Notes under the pieces: model-generated
Told to the model about the DNA's origin: nothing
The model's database searches: none
The model's input: only the letters and a program-made list of their open reading frames with translations
Shown: in pieces, positions 42,507 to 50,790 of the stretch
Layout: each line of letters begins with the position of its first letter
How positions within the stretch are numbered: the stretch's first letter is position 1
Source: Chloroflexota bacterium
GTDB lineage: Bacteria; Chloroflexota; Limnocylindria; Limnocylindrales; CSP1-4
DNA length: 64,000 nucleotides
NCBI GenBank assembly: GCA_019637815.1
Contig: JAHBUZ010000006.1
Span: forward strand, 62,001 to 126,000
Direction: 5' to 3'
Translations under genes and position numbers: made by a program

Positions 42507-43405
42507 GTCGTGGTCGTCTCGCGTCGGATGAACAGGCCGTAGTTCACCGCGGTGATGAGCAGCACGATCATGAAGAAGATGACGGCCACCGCGGAGGCGA
42601 GGTTGAGGTTGCCGCTCTCGAACGCGGTCTGGTACATGAACATGACGATGGACTGGAGCGAGCGGGCCGGTGCGCCGCCGGGTCCGCCCAGCATCCACAG
42701 GTCGCTGAAGCGGGCCATCGCGTCGATGATGCCCGTCACGATGAGGAAGATGAGGATCGGCCGCAGGCCCGGCAGCGTGATGTGGCGCCAGCTCTGGACC
42801 GGTCCGGCACCGTCCACGGCGGCCGCGTCATACAGGTCACGGGGCACCGTCTGGAGGCCTGCCAGGATGACGATCACGAAGTAGCCGAGGCCCATCCAGA
42901 CGGCCAGGATCGTGACCGCCGCCCGGGAGCCCGTGAGCGAGTGGCGGGGCTCGGCGAGCCACAACGGCACATCCGCCACGCCGAGGTTGCGCAGGATGGC
43001 ATTGAGCAGGCCCCAGTCGGGCTGGAAGATGTAGTTGAAGACGAGCGCGATGGCGACCGCGGAGGTCACCTGGGGCAGGAAGTAGATGACCTTGAAGGGC
43101 GTCGAGAAGTGCCGGATGCCGTTCATGAGCGATGCCAGCACGAGCGACAGCGGCAGCACGATGACCAGGAACGCCACCCCCAGCAGCACCGTGTTACCGA
43201 TCGCGTCGATGAACACGGAATCGTTGAGCAGCCGGACATAGTGGTCGAGGCCCACGAAGACCTCATTCCGGCCCTCCATCCGATACAGGCTGAGCCGGAA
43301 CGCGTTGATGGTCGGCCAGATGACGAACAGCAGGAACAGGCAGAACGGCGCGAGCAGCAGCGCGTACCAGATCCAGCTGCGTCGGATCCGTTGCCAGGTG
43401 GTCAT
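42503..43405 (-). CDS. ABC sugar permease, MalF type (regulon importer)
   Basis: 300 residues, six helices. The start MTTWQRIRRSWIWYALLLAPF at 43405 is chosen over longer open-frame starts because the upstream part is low-complexity and overlaps a stem-loop. EAA loop LYDAAAVDGAGPVQSWRHITLPGLRPIL (about 193-220). VFVGLDHYVRLLND is a usual CUT1 segment. Confidence 0.94.
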   Translation of the reverse strand: MTTWQRIRRSWIWYALLLAPFCLFLLFVIWPTINAFRLSLYRMEGRNEVFVGLDHYVRLLNDSVFIDAIGNTVLLGVAFLVIVLPLSLVLASLMNGIRHFSTPFKVIYFLPQVTSAVAIALVFNYIFQPDWGLLNAILRNLGVADVPLWLAEPRHSLTGSRAAVTILAVWMGLGYFVIVILAGLQTVPRDLYDAAAVDGAGPVQSWRHITLPGLRPILIFLIVTGIIDAMARFSDLWMLGGPGGAPARSLQSIVMFMYQTAFESGNLNLASAVAVIFFMIVLLITAVNYGLFIRRETTTT

Positions 43406-43438
43406 GGGGTCGGGGGACAGGGCCGAGGGCGGGAACGG

Positions 43439-43468
43439 CATCGAGGGCGGCCGGGACCGCCCTCGATG
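43439..43468 (-). terminator. Stem-loop between binding-protein and permease genes
   Basis: Perfect 12-bp arms CATCGAGGGCGG and CCGCCCTCGATG with a 6-base loop, 20 bases after the binding-protein stop. Same position and likely same role as the hairpin at 19245: partial termination and mRNA protection. Confidence 0.7.
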
Positions 43469-43487
43469 ACCATGGACCTCGCTCGGT

Positions 43488-44834
43488 CTACTGCGGGTTG
43501 GCGAGCCAGGCGTCCGTCTCCGCCTGCGCCTGCTTGAGGGCATCCTCCGGGGTCATCGTCCCGGCCAGCGCGGCCTGGAGGGCCGTCTGGAGCGCCCAGC
43601 GCGGCGTGGAGGCGGCCCACGGATAGCGCGGCTCCTCGAACGCGGGCTCGGTCGCGATGATCTCGGCGTCCGGCAGCACCGCCAGCTCCGGCATCAGCTC
43701 GGCGCCACCGATGATGGTGGGCAGGTTGCCGCCCTCCGCGAAGTAGTAGCGCTGGACATCCGGGTCGGAGGTCAGGAACTTGAGGACCTCCCACGCGGCG
43801 AGCTTGTTGGGGCAGCTCGCGGCCATCGTGTACATGCCCGGCGTGGACAGGCCACCGAGACCGTCCGGCCCACGCAGGTTGTAGGAGGTGCGGAAGCGCG
43901 CCCGCTGCTCGTCCGTGCCATTGATGAGCTCCTGGATGAAGTAGCCGGGCTCACCCTCGGGGATGATCGCGACCACGTTCTGGTCGGTCAGGAACCCCTG
44001 GGGCATCGCGTCCGCGGCGAGGGCACCCTCCGGTGCGTACTGGGCGAGCTCCAGGAGCTTGTGGACGGCCGCGAGGTATTCCGGCGTGTCCCACGTGATG
44101 GTCCACGTGCCATCCTCGTTGACCGTGCCCCAGTTCGCGCCTAGCGCGTGGGCGAGCGACTGGAACTGCCAGCTCAGGTACTGACCCTGGTACCAGTAGC
44201 CGTAGTTCTGCTCGCCGGTCACCGGGTTGATGCCGGTCATCGCGGCGGCCTTCTCGGTGATCTCCTCGACCGTGGGGTTGGCGGACAGCGGCTCGACGCC
44301 CCAGTCCTCGAACAGCTGGGCGTCCCAGTGCGTGACCCGGACGCCCGAGTAGCCGGGCAGGAAGATCGTCGCGTTCGCGTTCTCCGGCGTCCAGCCCTTC
44401 GAGTTCTCCAGGAAGTTGCCCTCCCAGATGTCCTCGAAGCTCGCGTCCTGGGCGATGAGCACGTCGAGATCCTGGAGCAGGCCCCGCTTCGCATAGTCGA
44501 AGGAGGCGGGCATGTCGTAGATGCACGCCTCGTTGGCCTGGACCATCGACTCCGTCTTGGGGCCGTAGCCCGTGGACCCGGAGCCCCAGGGGATGTTGAT
44601 GATCTTGAGGTCGATGTCGGGGTGCTTCGCCTCGAACAGGGTCTCCAGGTGACCGATGCCCACGGTGGGCTTGCCGGTGGAGGCGTCGATGCCGTCCTGG
44701 TCCGACCAGCCGATCATGAGCACCGACACCTCGCCCGTGGCGGGCCCGAGGTCGGGGGACTGCGCGATGGCGCCGCTGCTCACGACGGCGGTCGCCGCGA
44801 GCGCGAGCGTCGCCGCTCGGCGGGATGCGTGCAT
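43488..44834 (-). CDS. ABC sugar-binding protein (family 1), regulon importer
   Basis: 448 residues; ATG at 44834 with GGAGGA upstream. Signal peptide cut at AIAQS, without a lipobox. The mature part is a family-1 binding protein: VLMIGWSDQDGIDASTGKP, HLETLFEAKHPDIDLKIINIP, GLLQDLDVLIAQ, FLPGYSGVRVTHWDAQLFEDWGV, GEPGYFIQELING. It is first in an operon with two permeases, an FGGY kinase and a GlpD-like enzyme. The strongest copy of the regulon operator lies about 115 bases upstream. Confidence 0.92.
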   Translation of the reverse strand: MHASRRAATLALAATAVVSSGAIAQSPDLGPATGEVSVLMIGWSDQDGIDASTGKPTVGIGHLETLFEAKHPDIDLKIINIPWGSGSTGYGPKTESMVQANEACIYDMPASFDYAKRGLLQDLDVLIAQDASFEDIWEGNFLENSKGWTPENANATIFLPGYSGVRVTHWDAQLFEDWGVEPLSANPTVEEITEKAAAMTGINPVTGEQNYGYWYQGQYLSWQFQSLAHALGANWGTVNEDGTWTITWDTPEYLAAVHKLLELAQYAPEGALAADAMPQGFLTDQNVVAIIPEGEPGYFIQELINGTDEQRARFRTSYNLRGPDGLGGLSTPGMYTMAASCPNKLAAWEVLKFLTSDPDVQRYYFAEGGNLPTIIGGAELMPELAVLPDAEIIATEPAFEEPRYPWAASTPRWALQTALQAALAGTMTPEDALKQAQAETDAWLANPQ

Positions 44835-44947
44835 GGATCCTCCTCCGTGTTCCGGATCCGGTCCGTCTCGACCGGCTCGCGGTCCGTGGGTCGGGCCGAC
44901 CCGTGGTGCGGGTCGACGCGCTGGGCCGGCGGGTCGTCCCGACCGGG

Positions 44948-44977
44948 CAAAGTCATAATATGTATGCTGACTTTGCG
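44948..44977. promoter_or_regulatory. Regulon operator, site 2 (longest inverted repeat)
   Basis: Perfect 9-bp arms GCAAAGTCA and TGACTTTGC surround 12 bases. The inner 16 bases CATAATATGTATGCTG (44954-44969) match 13 of 16 positions of the shared palindrome. It lies between the divergent binding-protein gene promoter and the end of the PL22-like gene. Confidence 0.75.
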
Positions 44978-45103
44978 ACGTCAATCCTCTTCCCGGAAGG
45001 TCAGCGGATCGTGACCGGGATGTTCACGATCCGTTACCGGCCGCGACCCGCTGGCGCGTCCCGCCCGGCGTCCGTGGTGCTCGCCGTCCGTCGTGGCGCC
45101 GGG

Positions 45104-46300
45104 TCACGCTCGACGGGCGCGGACGTCCGGGATGCCGGCGGTGGCGGGCAGGTCCGCGATGTCCAGCAGGAACAGCTGGTTGGTGCGGGTCGCGGGGTCA
45201 CCCGCGGTGATGAGCAGCCACCGCCCGTCGAGCACCACCTGGGGGTGGTGATGCGCCTTCTGGCCATCGGTGTCGCCGAAGGCCGGCCAGTCACTCGTCA
45301 GCAGCCGCCAGGTGTCGCCCGCCACATCGTCGTGTGACTCGAGGAAGCGGACGACGTGGCCCAGCGGCCCGTCATCCTCGAACAGCCACCGCCGCCCGGA
45401 TGGGTCACGCCCGGTGTGGACGTAGCCCACGTCCTCGGGGAGCGGCAGCTCGAACGCGCGCCGCGACGCGGGATCGATGATGCCCGCCCGTGGCCGCTCC
45501 CGGCCATCGAGCACCTCGTACATCAGCCCGCGCTCCGTCCCCAGGTAGTGGCACACCTGCCCGCCATCGAGGCCCTGTGTCCGGAGATGGGTGTACCAGC
45601 CGCCGTCGAGATCGGTCAGGAGCATCGCCATCTCGCTCGTCGGATGGCAGAACACCAGCTGCCGCTCGCCGACCGGCAGGACGTGATGGATGGGGCTCGC
45701 GATGACCACCAGCGTGCGCTGCTCACCCGTCTCGAGGTCGAGCGCATCGAGTCGCGTGTCGCGACATCGCTCGCGGCGCGACCAGTAGGTGGGGTAGTCG
45801 GGGTCGTCCTCGAAGATGGACAGGAAGCGCTCCCGGTCGGCGTGGATGTGGACCAGCCAGCGGCCATCTCCCGACACGCAGCCCTGGCCGATGGGGATCC
45901 GGTCGGCGGGCAGCTCCAGCAGGTCACGTGGCGCACCACCGGCCAGGGAGCGAGCGCGGATGGTGGTGCCCTCGGTCCAGATGACCTCCTCGCGCTGGAC
46001 GGCAAGGATGGACTGGTGGTCACGGACACCGGCGCCCGCGTCCCAGCACCAGGGTCGCCACCAGGTCTCGGGGTGGGTCGCGTGGGTCAGCTGCTCGGAC
46101 ACACCGGTCCGGAGATCCAGCCGATGGAGCTGGACCGTGCCGTCCACGGCCATGTGGTGGATGAGCGTCCGGCCATCCGCCGTGATGGACGGGATGTAGT
46201 AGTACAGCGGATAGGCGAAGCCGGGTCCGCTGGTGAGCTGGACCGCGGTGCGTCCACCGGGTGCGACGATACGCGGGAACGAAGGGTGGAGGTCGGCCAC
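45104..46300 (-). CDS. Oligogalacturonate lyase (PL22) family protein
   Basis: 398 residues from the GTG at 46300, which has GGAG 8 bases upstream. A longer frame to the ATG at 46408 would start inside the operator and add a Pro/Ala-rich leader. The protein is a seven-bladed propeller (YYYIPSITADGRTLIHH, GCVSGDGRWLVHIHA, HVLPVGERQLVFCHP). It keeps the PL22 metal motif Q-x-x-H-x-H as Q347, H350 and H352, almost the same positions as in the characterised Yersinia enzyme (Q350, H353, H355). No signal peptide: cytoplasmic, as for known Ogl, which splits unsaturated digalacturonate. The substrate here could be another uronate disaccharide. Confidence 0.82.
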   Translation of the reverse strand: MADLHPSFPRIVAPGGRTAVQLTSGPGFAYPLYYYIPSITADGRTLIHHMAVDGTVQLHRLDLRTGVSEQLTHATHPETWWRPWCWDAGAGVRDHQSILAVQREEVIWTEGTTIRARSLAGGAPRDLLELPADRIPIGQGCVSGDGRWLVHIHADRERFLSIFEDDPDYPTYWSRRERCRDTRLDALDLETGEQRTLVVIASPIHHVLPVGERQLVFCHPTSEMAMLLTDLDGGWYTHLRTQGLDGGQVCHYLGTERGLMYEVLDGRERPRAGIIDPASRRAFELPLPEDVGYVHTGRDPSGRRWLFEDDGPLGHVVRFLESHDDVAGDTWRLLTSDWPAFGDTDGQKAHHHPQVVLDGRWLLITAGDPATRTNQLFLLDIADLPATAGIPDVRARRA

Positions 46301-46405
46301 GGTCACGTCTCCGGCAGGGTCATCGGGCGCGGTCCCACGCGGGTGCGTGGGCGCTGGTGGTGCGGGACTGGGGTGCTGCGATGGGGCAGTGGTGCCAGTG
46401 AAAGT

Positions 46406-46421
46406 CATCAGACGTATGATG
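46406..46421. promoter_or_regulatory. Regulon operator, site 3
   Basis: CATCAGACGTATGATG, 15 of 16 matches to the ideal palindrome. It is located between the divergent PL22-like gene and the sugar isomerase gene, 30 bases upstream of the latter's start, so one site can control both. Confidence 0.75.
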
Positions 46422-46450
46422 TCACGGTGACGGACCTGGAGGGAACCCCG

Positions 46451-47446
46451 ATGAGCCAGCACAGCGCGACGATCATGCGCCAGCCCGGCACGACGCCGGC
46501 GACCCTGACCGCCGACGGACGGCCCGACGCGACGACGGGATCGACCGACGCGGCCCGCCCTGGGCGACCGCCCCTGGGCTTCAGCACGCTCGCCTGTCCC
46601 GAGTGGTCGCCGGTCGAGGTCGTCCGCGAGGCGCGCGCGATGGGCGCCCAGGTCCTCGAATGGCGCGGTGGCGAGGATGGTCACGCGGGACCCCACATGT
46701 CGGCGGCACAGCGCCGCGACGTGCGTAGCGCCATGGATGACGCGGGCATCCGGGCGATCTCGGTGACCACGTACACGGACGTGGTGCACGCCGATCCCGC
46801 GGTGCGCGCCGCGAGCGTGGTCGACCTGGAACGACACGCCGAGGTCGCGGCGGTGCTCGGTGCACCGGTGCTGCGTGCCTTCCTCGGCGAGCGTTCGGAC
46901 GACGCGCCGGAGTCGGCCCTCCTCGATCGCGCGGCGGCCTCGCTCGAGGAGGCGGCGCGGCGGCTCGCGGGCAGCGGCGTGTCGATCGCCATCGAGCCCC
47001 ACGATGACTTCCTCGCGTCGAGCATCATCGCGGGGTTGCTGGAGCGCATCGGCGAGAGCCGCGTCGATGGATCGGGCATCGGCGTCATCTGGGATGCCGG
47101 CAACACCTGGTCCATCGACGAGCCACCGGAGGCGGGTCTCGGGCTGCTCGCGCCGTGGCTCCGCTATGTCCAGGTCAAGGACGGCACGGGCATGCATGCG
47201 GACTGGCGGCTGACCATCGTCGGGGAGGGTGCGGTGCCGCTCGGCCGGATGGCGGCGTGGCTGGTGCGGCATGCTCCGGACATGCCCGTGTCCATCGAGT
47301 GGGAGCGACCATGGCATCCGGAGCTGCCACCGGCATCCGTGGCCCTGCCGGCCGGGCTCGCGCATCTGCGTCGCCTGTTCGACGCCGCCGTCAGCGACAC
47401 CGTGGCTGCCGAGGCGGCGCCATCGATCGAGTCACCGGGCGCGTGA
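46451..47446 (+). CDS. Sugar phosphate isomerase/epimerase (xylose isomerase-like TIM barrel)
   Basis: 331 residues from the ATG at 46451 with GGAGGG upstream. AP-endonuclease-2/IolE-type barrel: LGFSTLACPEWSPVEVVREARAMGAQVLEWR, then metal ligands in SIAIEPHDDF, VIWDAGNTW, YVQVKDGTG and SIEWERPW. The first 40 residues are disordered. Typical reactions are ketose epimerisation or keto-inositol dehydration. It precedes the LLM flavin enzyme by 34 bases in one operon. Confidence 0.88.
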   Translation: MSQHSATIMRQPGTTPATLTADGRPDATTGSTDAARPGRPPLGFSTLACPEWSPVEVVREARAMGAQVLEWRGGEDGHAGPHMSAAQRRDVRSAMDDAGIRAISVTTYTDVVHADPAVRAASVVDLERHAEVAAVLGAPVLRAFLGERSDDAPESALLDRAAASLEEAARRLAGSGVSIAIEPHDDFLASSIIAGLLERIGESRVDGSGIGVIWDAGNTWSIDEPPEAGLGLLAPWLRYVQVKDGTGMHADWRLTIVGEGAVPLGRMAAWLVRHAPDMPVSIEWERPWHPELPPASVALPAGLAHLRRLFDAAVSDTVAAEAAPSIESPGA

Positions 47447-47480
47447 CCGCACCCGGCACCCACACCCCGGAGGATCGCGC

Positions 47481-48467
47481 ATGAGGTTCGGCATCATCCC
47501 CACCGAGGGTGGCTCGATGTTCCGCGAGGCGCTCGATGAGGTGGTGCTCGCGGAGGAGCTCGGCTTCGACTCGGTGTGGATGGAGGAGCACCACGGCATC
47601 ACCGGCCACTACTGGCCGTCGCCCCTCGTCGTGCTCACCGCGTTCGGGGCACGGACGAGTCGCATCCTGCTGGGCACGGATGTCATCGTGACGCCGTTCT
47701 ACCATCCGGTGCGGCTCGCCGAGGACGTCGCGGTCATCGAGGAGCTGACCGGTGGGCGGCTCATCCTGGGGGCCGCGATCGGCTATCGACCCGACGAGTT
47801 CGCGCTGTACGACGCGGAGTTCGAGCGCCGGGGTGGCCAGCTGGAGGAGCTCATCGGGCTGCTGCGGGCGCTCTGGGCGGGCGAGACCGTGGACCACGAC
47901 GGGCGTCACTATCGGGTCAAGGGGCGCATCGAGCCGGTGCCCGCGGTGCCGCCCGCGATCTGGATCGGCGGCTGGGGCCCCATGACCATCCGACGTGCCG
48001 CCGAGCTCGCGGACGCGTGGGTGCCCGGCCCGACCGCCGGCCTGCCCAAGCTGCTGGAGCTGCGCGAGGCGTACGACGCGGCGCTCGTGGCCGCCGGGCG
48101 CGACGTGGCGGCCGTGCCGCGACCCATCACCCGCGAGGTCATCATCGCGCCCACGGACGCCCAGGCCGAGGAGCTCGCCGAGCGACACCTCATGGTCAAC
48201 TACCGCGACGAGTACGGCGGCGGGACCTGGAAGCACCCGCTCATCGGGGCCGAGGACACGACCCGCCACGACCGGCTCGAGGAGATCGGCCGTGACCGGT
48301 TCATCATCGGGTCACCGGAGACCGCGATCGCCCGGATCCGGCGATTCCAGGAGACGCTGGGCATCGACCATCTCATCTGCCGGCTGTTCTTCCCGGGGAT
48401 GCCCCACGACCACATCATGTCCGAGATCCGGCTGCTGGCCGAGGAGGTCATGCCGGCGTTCCGCTAG
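47481..48467 (+). CDS. LLM-class flavin-dependent oxidoreductase
   Basis: 328 residues with the luciferase-like TIM barrel: FREALDEVVLAEELGFDSVWMEEHH, RILLGTDVIVTPFYHPVRLAEDVAVIEELTGGRLILGAAIGYRPDEF, PPAIWIGGWGPMTIRRAAELADAWVPGP, GSPETAIARIRRFQETLGIDHLICR. Uses FMN or F420. Substrate unknown; within this regulon it may oxidise a sugar-derived intermediate or an alkyl substituent. ATG at 47481 with GGAGG about 7 bases upstream. Confidence 0.92.
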   Translation: MRFGIIPTEGGSMFREALDEVVLAEELGFDSVWMEEHHGITGHYWPSPLVVLTAFGARTSRILLGTDVIVTPFYHPVRLAEDVAVIEELTGGRLILGAAIGYRPDEFALYDAEFERRGGQLEELIGLLRALWAGETVDHDGRHYRVKGRIEPVPAVPPAIWIGGWGPMTIRRAAELADAWVPGPTAGLPKLLELREAYDAALVAAGRDVAAVPRPITREVIIAPTDAQAEELAERHLMVNYRDEYGGGTWKHPLIGAEDTTRHDRLEEIGRDRFIIGSPETAIARIRRFQETLGIDHLICRLFFPGMPHDHIMSEIRLLAEEVMPAFR

Positions 48468-48668
48468 GGGGGAGTGGCGCGGCGACGACCGCGATCCGTG
48501 CTTGAGCGGGGTGCAGGGGCTGTCCTCCTGAAGCAGATCGGAGCATCAACGGCGGGCGTCGAGGCGTCACGTGTGCCGGACCGCGGCAGACCGGCCGCGC
48601 GCGGCCGTCGGAAGCGCTTGCCCGACTCGCGCGCCCGCCCCGACCCGCGCGCCTACCCCGACTCACAT

Positions 48669-48696
48669 CGTGTTAGCACGATAGCGTGCTAACACG
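48669..48696. promoter_or_regulatory. Long perfect inverted repeat, probable operator
   Basis: Arms CGTGTTAGCAC and GTGCTAACACG (11 bp, perfect) around GATAGC. It is AT-richer than its surroundings and not followed by a T tract, so an operator is more likely than a terminator. No known gene starts directly beside it. Confidence 0.6.
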
Positions 48697-48720
48697 GCGA
48701 TAGCCTGTGGTCGGCGGCCG

Positions 48721-48870
48721 ATGCCCGGGATCTTGACGATCGATCGACTGGTTGGTCATGTGCCGGACGTCGACCACCCGGCCGCCGATGCCCACGCTCG
48801 AGTGCGTCGCCATTTGCCCGACCAGTCGGGCCAACTGGCCTGGAAGTGGACCCGAGGGCCCGGCAGGTGA
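48721..48870 (+). CDS. Possible small ORF after the palindrome (49 aa)
   Basis: ATG at 48721, stop at 48868-48870. The product starts MPGILTIDRLVGHVPDVD and ends WKWTRGPGR. No recognisable family and no clear ribosome site; composition alone could explain it. It is listed because it is the only ORF placed where the palindrome at 48669 could regulate it. It might instead be the remnant of a lost gene. Confidence 0.2.
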   Translation: MPGILTIDRLVGHVPDVDHPAADAHARVRRHLPDQSGQLAWKWTRGPGR

Positions 48871-48974
48871 TCGACCAGTCGGGCCGATCGGCATGGAATC
48901 GACACGGTGAGTCCAGAAACGGCCTCCCAGGCGGGAGGACCGGTCGGCCCTGCGGACCACTTGGGACCGCTGGG

Positions 48975-49097
48975 GCACGCCGCGCCACCCGCGAACGCCG
49001 CGCCACCCGCGAACGCCGCGCCACCGGGGAGCGCCGCACCCACGAAGCCGCGCCCGCCGGAGAATGCCGCGCCACCCGGGAGCGCCACGCCACTGGA
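48975..49097. repeat. Imperfect 18-bp tandem repeats
   Basis: About six units such as GCCGCGCCACCCGCGAAC, two of them identical and adjacent. Related in sequence and period to those at 21040 and 33626. Open in several frames, but I see no evidence that it is translated. Confidence 0.6.
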
Positions 49098-49151
49098 TGT
49101 GCGATGCAACGACGCCATCCAGCGCATCCCCCTGGATGGCCTGGTCGCAGC

Positions 49152-49844
49152 TCAGCCGCTGACTGCCGCGTCCGCCTCCGCGGTGATGGCGAGGACCTCG
49201 CGGACCTGTGCTGCCACGTCGGGGCCGCCGGGCAGCCGTCCCTCGAAGATCGCGCCACCGATGGTGTAGCCCCACACGCCCAGGGCCACGAGGGTCCGGA
49301 TCCGCTCCGGGGAGTCGACACTCCCCGCCGCGAGGACGGGGCCATCCGCGCTCGCCACGACCTCGCGCACGAGCGCGGGCACGTCGCCATCGAACCGGTA
49401 GGCGAGCAGGTCCACGCCATGGACACCATCACGCCCGGTCAGCGCCGCAGCGCTCGCGGCGATGTCCGGGATGGTGCCGCGCAACAGGCTCGGATGACCC
49501 ACGATGGTGCCGGGGAAGGGGCAGTAGCGCACCTCGTGGCCCGCCAGGATGTCGAGCGCCTCGTCCGCGTGAGTCCCGCCGAGGATCCAGTCCACGCCGA
49601 GGTCACGCGCCGCCCGGATCGATCGCAGCTCCGCCTCCGCCTCCTCCGAGACCACCTCAAGCATCACGGTCCGGCCGTCGGCGTGGATCGTGTCGGTGAG
49701 CACCTGGAGTCGCTCGGGCGTCGCGCCGACGTCCTTGAAGCCCACGTAGCGGAGCGACTCGATGTCCCGGAGCCGCTCGTAGACCTCGAGGGCGTCCGCG
49801 ACGGTCGCGTCGTTGTGGGTGAGCATGAACACGAACTCGGTCAT
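49152..49844 (-). CDS. Phosphate-binding TIM-barrel protein, function unknown
   Basis: 230 residues. The end has the standard phosphate-binding pattern of HisA/NanE-like barrels: PVLAAGSVDSPERIRTLVALGVWGYTIGGAIFEG (about 180-213). Earlier landmarks are EFVFMLTHNDATVADALEVYERL, LRYVGFKDVG and DWILGGTHADEALDIL. It sits after a glycerol-1-phosphate dehydrogenase and a HAD phosphatase in one operon, so its substrate is probably a triose or sugar phosphate. It is not PcrB: the KLDP-type N-terminal motif is missing. Start ATG at 49844, joined to a mini-ORF by ATGA. Confidence 0.8.
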   Translation of the reverse strand: MTEFVFMLTHNDATVADALEVYERLRDIESLRYVGFKDVGATPERLQVLTDTIHADGRTVMLEVVSEEAEAELRSIRAARDLGVDWILGGTHADEALDILAGHEVRYCPFPGTIVGHPSLLRGTIPDIAASAAALTGRDGVHGVDLLAYRFDGDVPALVREVVASADGPVLAAGSVDSPERIRTLVALGVWGYTIGGAIFEGRLPGGPDVAAQVREVLAITAEADAAVSG

Positions 49845-49909
49845 GGGTGCTCCAGTGGGTGGCGCCGAGCGGCGGTGATGTGCGTCCGAGCGGACACGGA
49901 CTCGGTCAT
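49841..49909 (-). CDS. 22-aa mini-ORF bridging two genes
   Basis: Starts MTESVSARTH, overlapping the HAD stop by ATGA, and ends HPLEHP with a TGA that overlaps the start of the TIM-barrel gene. It arose by a 65-bp tandem duplication of the gene junction: a 26-bp segment is identical at 49835-49860 and 49900-49925. It may couple translation. Confidence 0.4.
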   Translation of the reverse strand: MTESVSARTHITAARRHPLEHP

Positions 49910-50790
49910 GGGTGCTCCAGTGGGTCGCCGGCCGGGATGAGGTCGAGCAGGCTCGTCAGTGCCAGGTCGGGCCGGACGGTCGCCCCCTCGAGTGCCGTCG
50001 GATCGGTCGCGCCGGTGAGCGCCAGCCCGCTCGCCATGCCGGCGGTCCGTGCCAGGCCCACATCGGTCAGCAGTCGGTCGCCCACCATGAGCGTGTCCGC
50101 GGGCGGTGTGCCGAGATGGTCCAGGATCGCGGTCGCCATGTGCACCGACGGCTTGCCGACCACGGCTTCCGCGCGGGCCCCGGTGCATGCCTCGAGTGCC
50201 GCGAGCATCGCCGCGCAGTCCGGGAGGCCACCGTCCGCGGTCGGGCAGAACGGATCGGGGTTCGTGGCCACGATGCGCGCCCCCCGTCGCACCGCCCGGA
50301 ACGCCGCGAGCAGCCGCTCGTAGCTGAATCCACGATCCCACGACACGACGACCATCGCGGCCTCGTTCGGGTCGGTCGTGATCGTCCAGCCGGCACCCTG
50401 GAGCACCTCGCCCACGAGTGGCTCCGCGACCAGGAGGACGGGGCCATCGGGTGGATGGGCCCGCAGGTAGCGCACGAGCGCATCGAGTGAGGTGATGACA
50501 TCGCTCGGCGTGGCCGGGATCCCCATCCGCTCGAGCATCAGCGCGTACGCGGTGCCCGGCTGGAGCGGGTTGTTGGTCAGGAACGCGACCCGTGCGCCGG
50601 TCGCGTGGACCCAGGCGAGCGCCGTGAGCGCTCCGGGCGTGGGCTGCCCATCCACGTGTACGGTCCCATCCAGGTCGAACACGTAGGCGGCATAGCGTCG
50701 ATCGGCTCGACGTGCGATGGCTCCCGCTCCCACCACCGTCACGCGCGGGCCCTCGCCATCGATCCGGGACGCACCGTCACAGACCGCCAC
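49906..50790 (-). CDS. HAD-IIA family phosphatase (NagD/PGP-like)
   Basis: 294 residues from the GTG at 50790, which overlaps the upstream gene's end; a GTG at 50742 is an alternative. HAD motifs: I YVFDLDGTV with the nucleophile aspartate, II FLTNNP, III VGKPSVHMA with the lysine, IV MVGDRLLTDVGLARTAGM. The type-IIA cap lies at about 110-215. Relatives dephosphorylate glycerol-3-phosphate, phosphoglycolate or nucleotides. In this operon a glycerol phosphate is a good candidate substrate. Confidence 0.9.
   Translation of the reverse strand: MAVCDGASRIDGEGPRVTVVGAGAIARRADRRYAAYVFDLDGTVHVDGQPTPGALTALAWVHATGARVAFLTNNPLQPGTAYALMLERMGIPATPSDVITSLDALVRYLRAHPPDGPVLLVAEPLVGEVLQGAGWTITTDPNEAAMVVVSWDRGFSYERLLAAFRAVRRGARIVATNPDPFCPTADGGLPDCAAMLAALEACTGARAEAVVGKPSVHMATAILDHLGTPPADTLMVGDRLLTDVGLARTAGMASGLALTGATDPTALEGATVRPDLALTSLLDLIPAGDPLEHP

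Larger units (their letters stand above)
48468..49151. other. 684-bp intergenic region with palindrome, small ORF and tandem repeats
   Basis: Apart from the palindrome at 48669, the doubtful small ORF at 48721 and the 18-bp repeats around 49.0 kb, it contains a 14-bp direct repeat CGACCAGTCGGGCC at 48819 and 48872. I see no longer gene that I can support on either strand. Confidence 0.5.

Noticed and set aside
40059..42542. 827-aa plus-strand ORF
   Set aside because: Shadow of the kinase and permease genes on the other strand.
45356..46450. N-terminal extension of the sugar isomerase gene
   Set aside because: It would run antisense through the PL22-like gene and the operator; the ATG at 46451 has GGAGGG upstream.
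48907..49269. 120-aa Ala/Pro-rich ORF
   Set aside because: Created by the 18-bp tandem repeat and overlapping the TIM-barrel gene on the other strand; no ribosome site.
49152..49844. Heptaprenylglyceryl phosphate synthase (PcrB) next to the G1P dehydrogenase
   Set aside because: Length and TIM-barrel fold fit, but the KLDP-type N-terminal motif and the YLEYSG segment of PcrB are missing.
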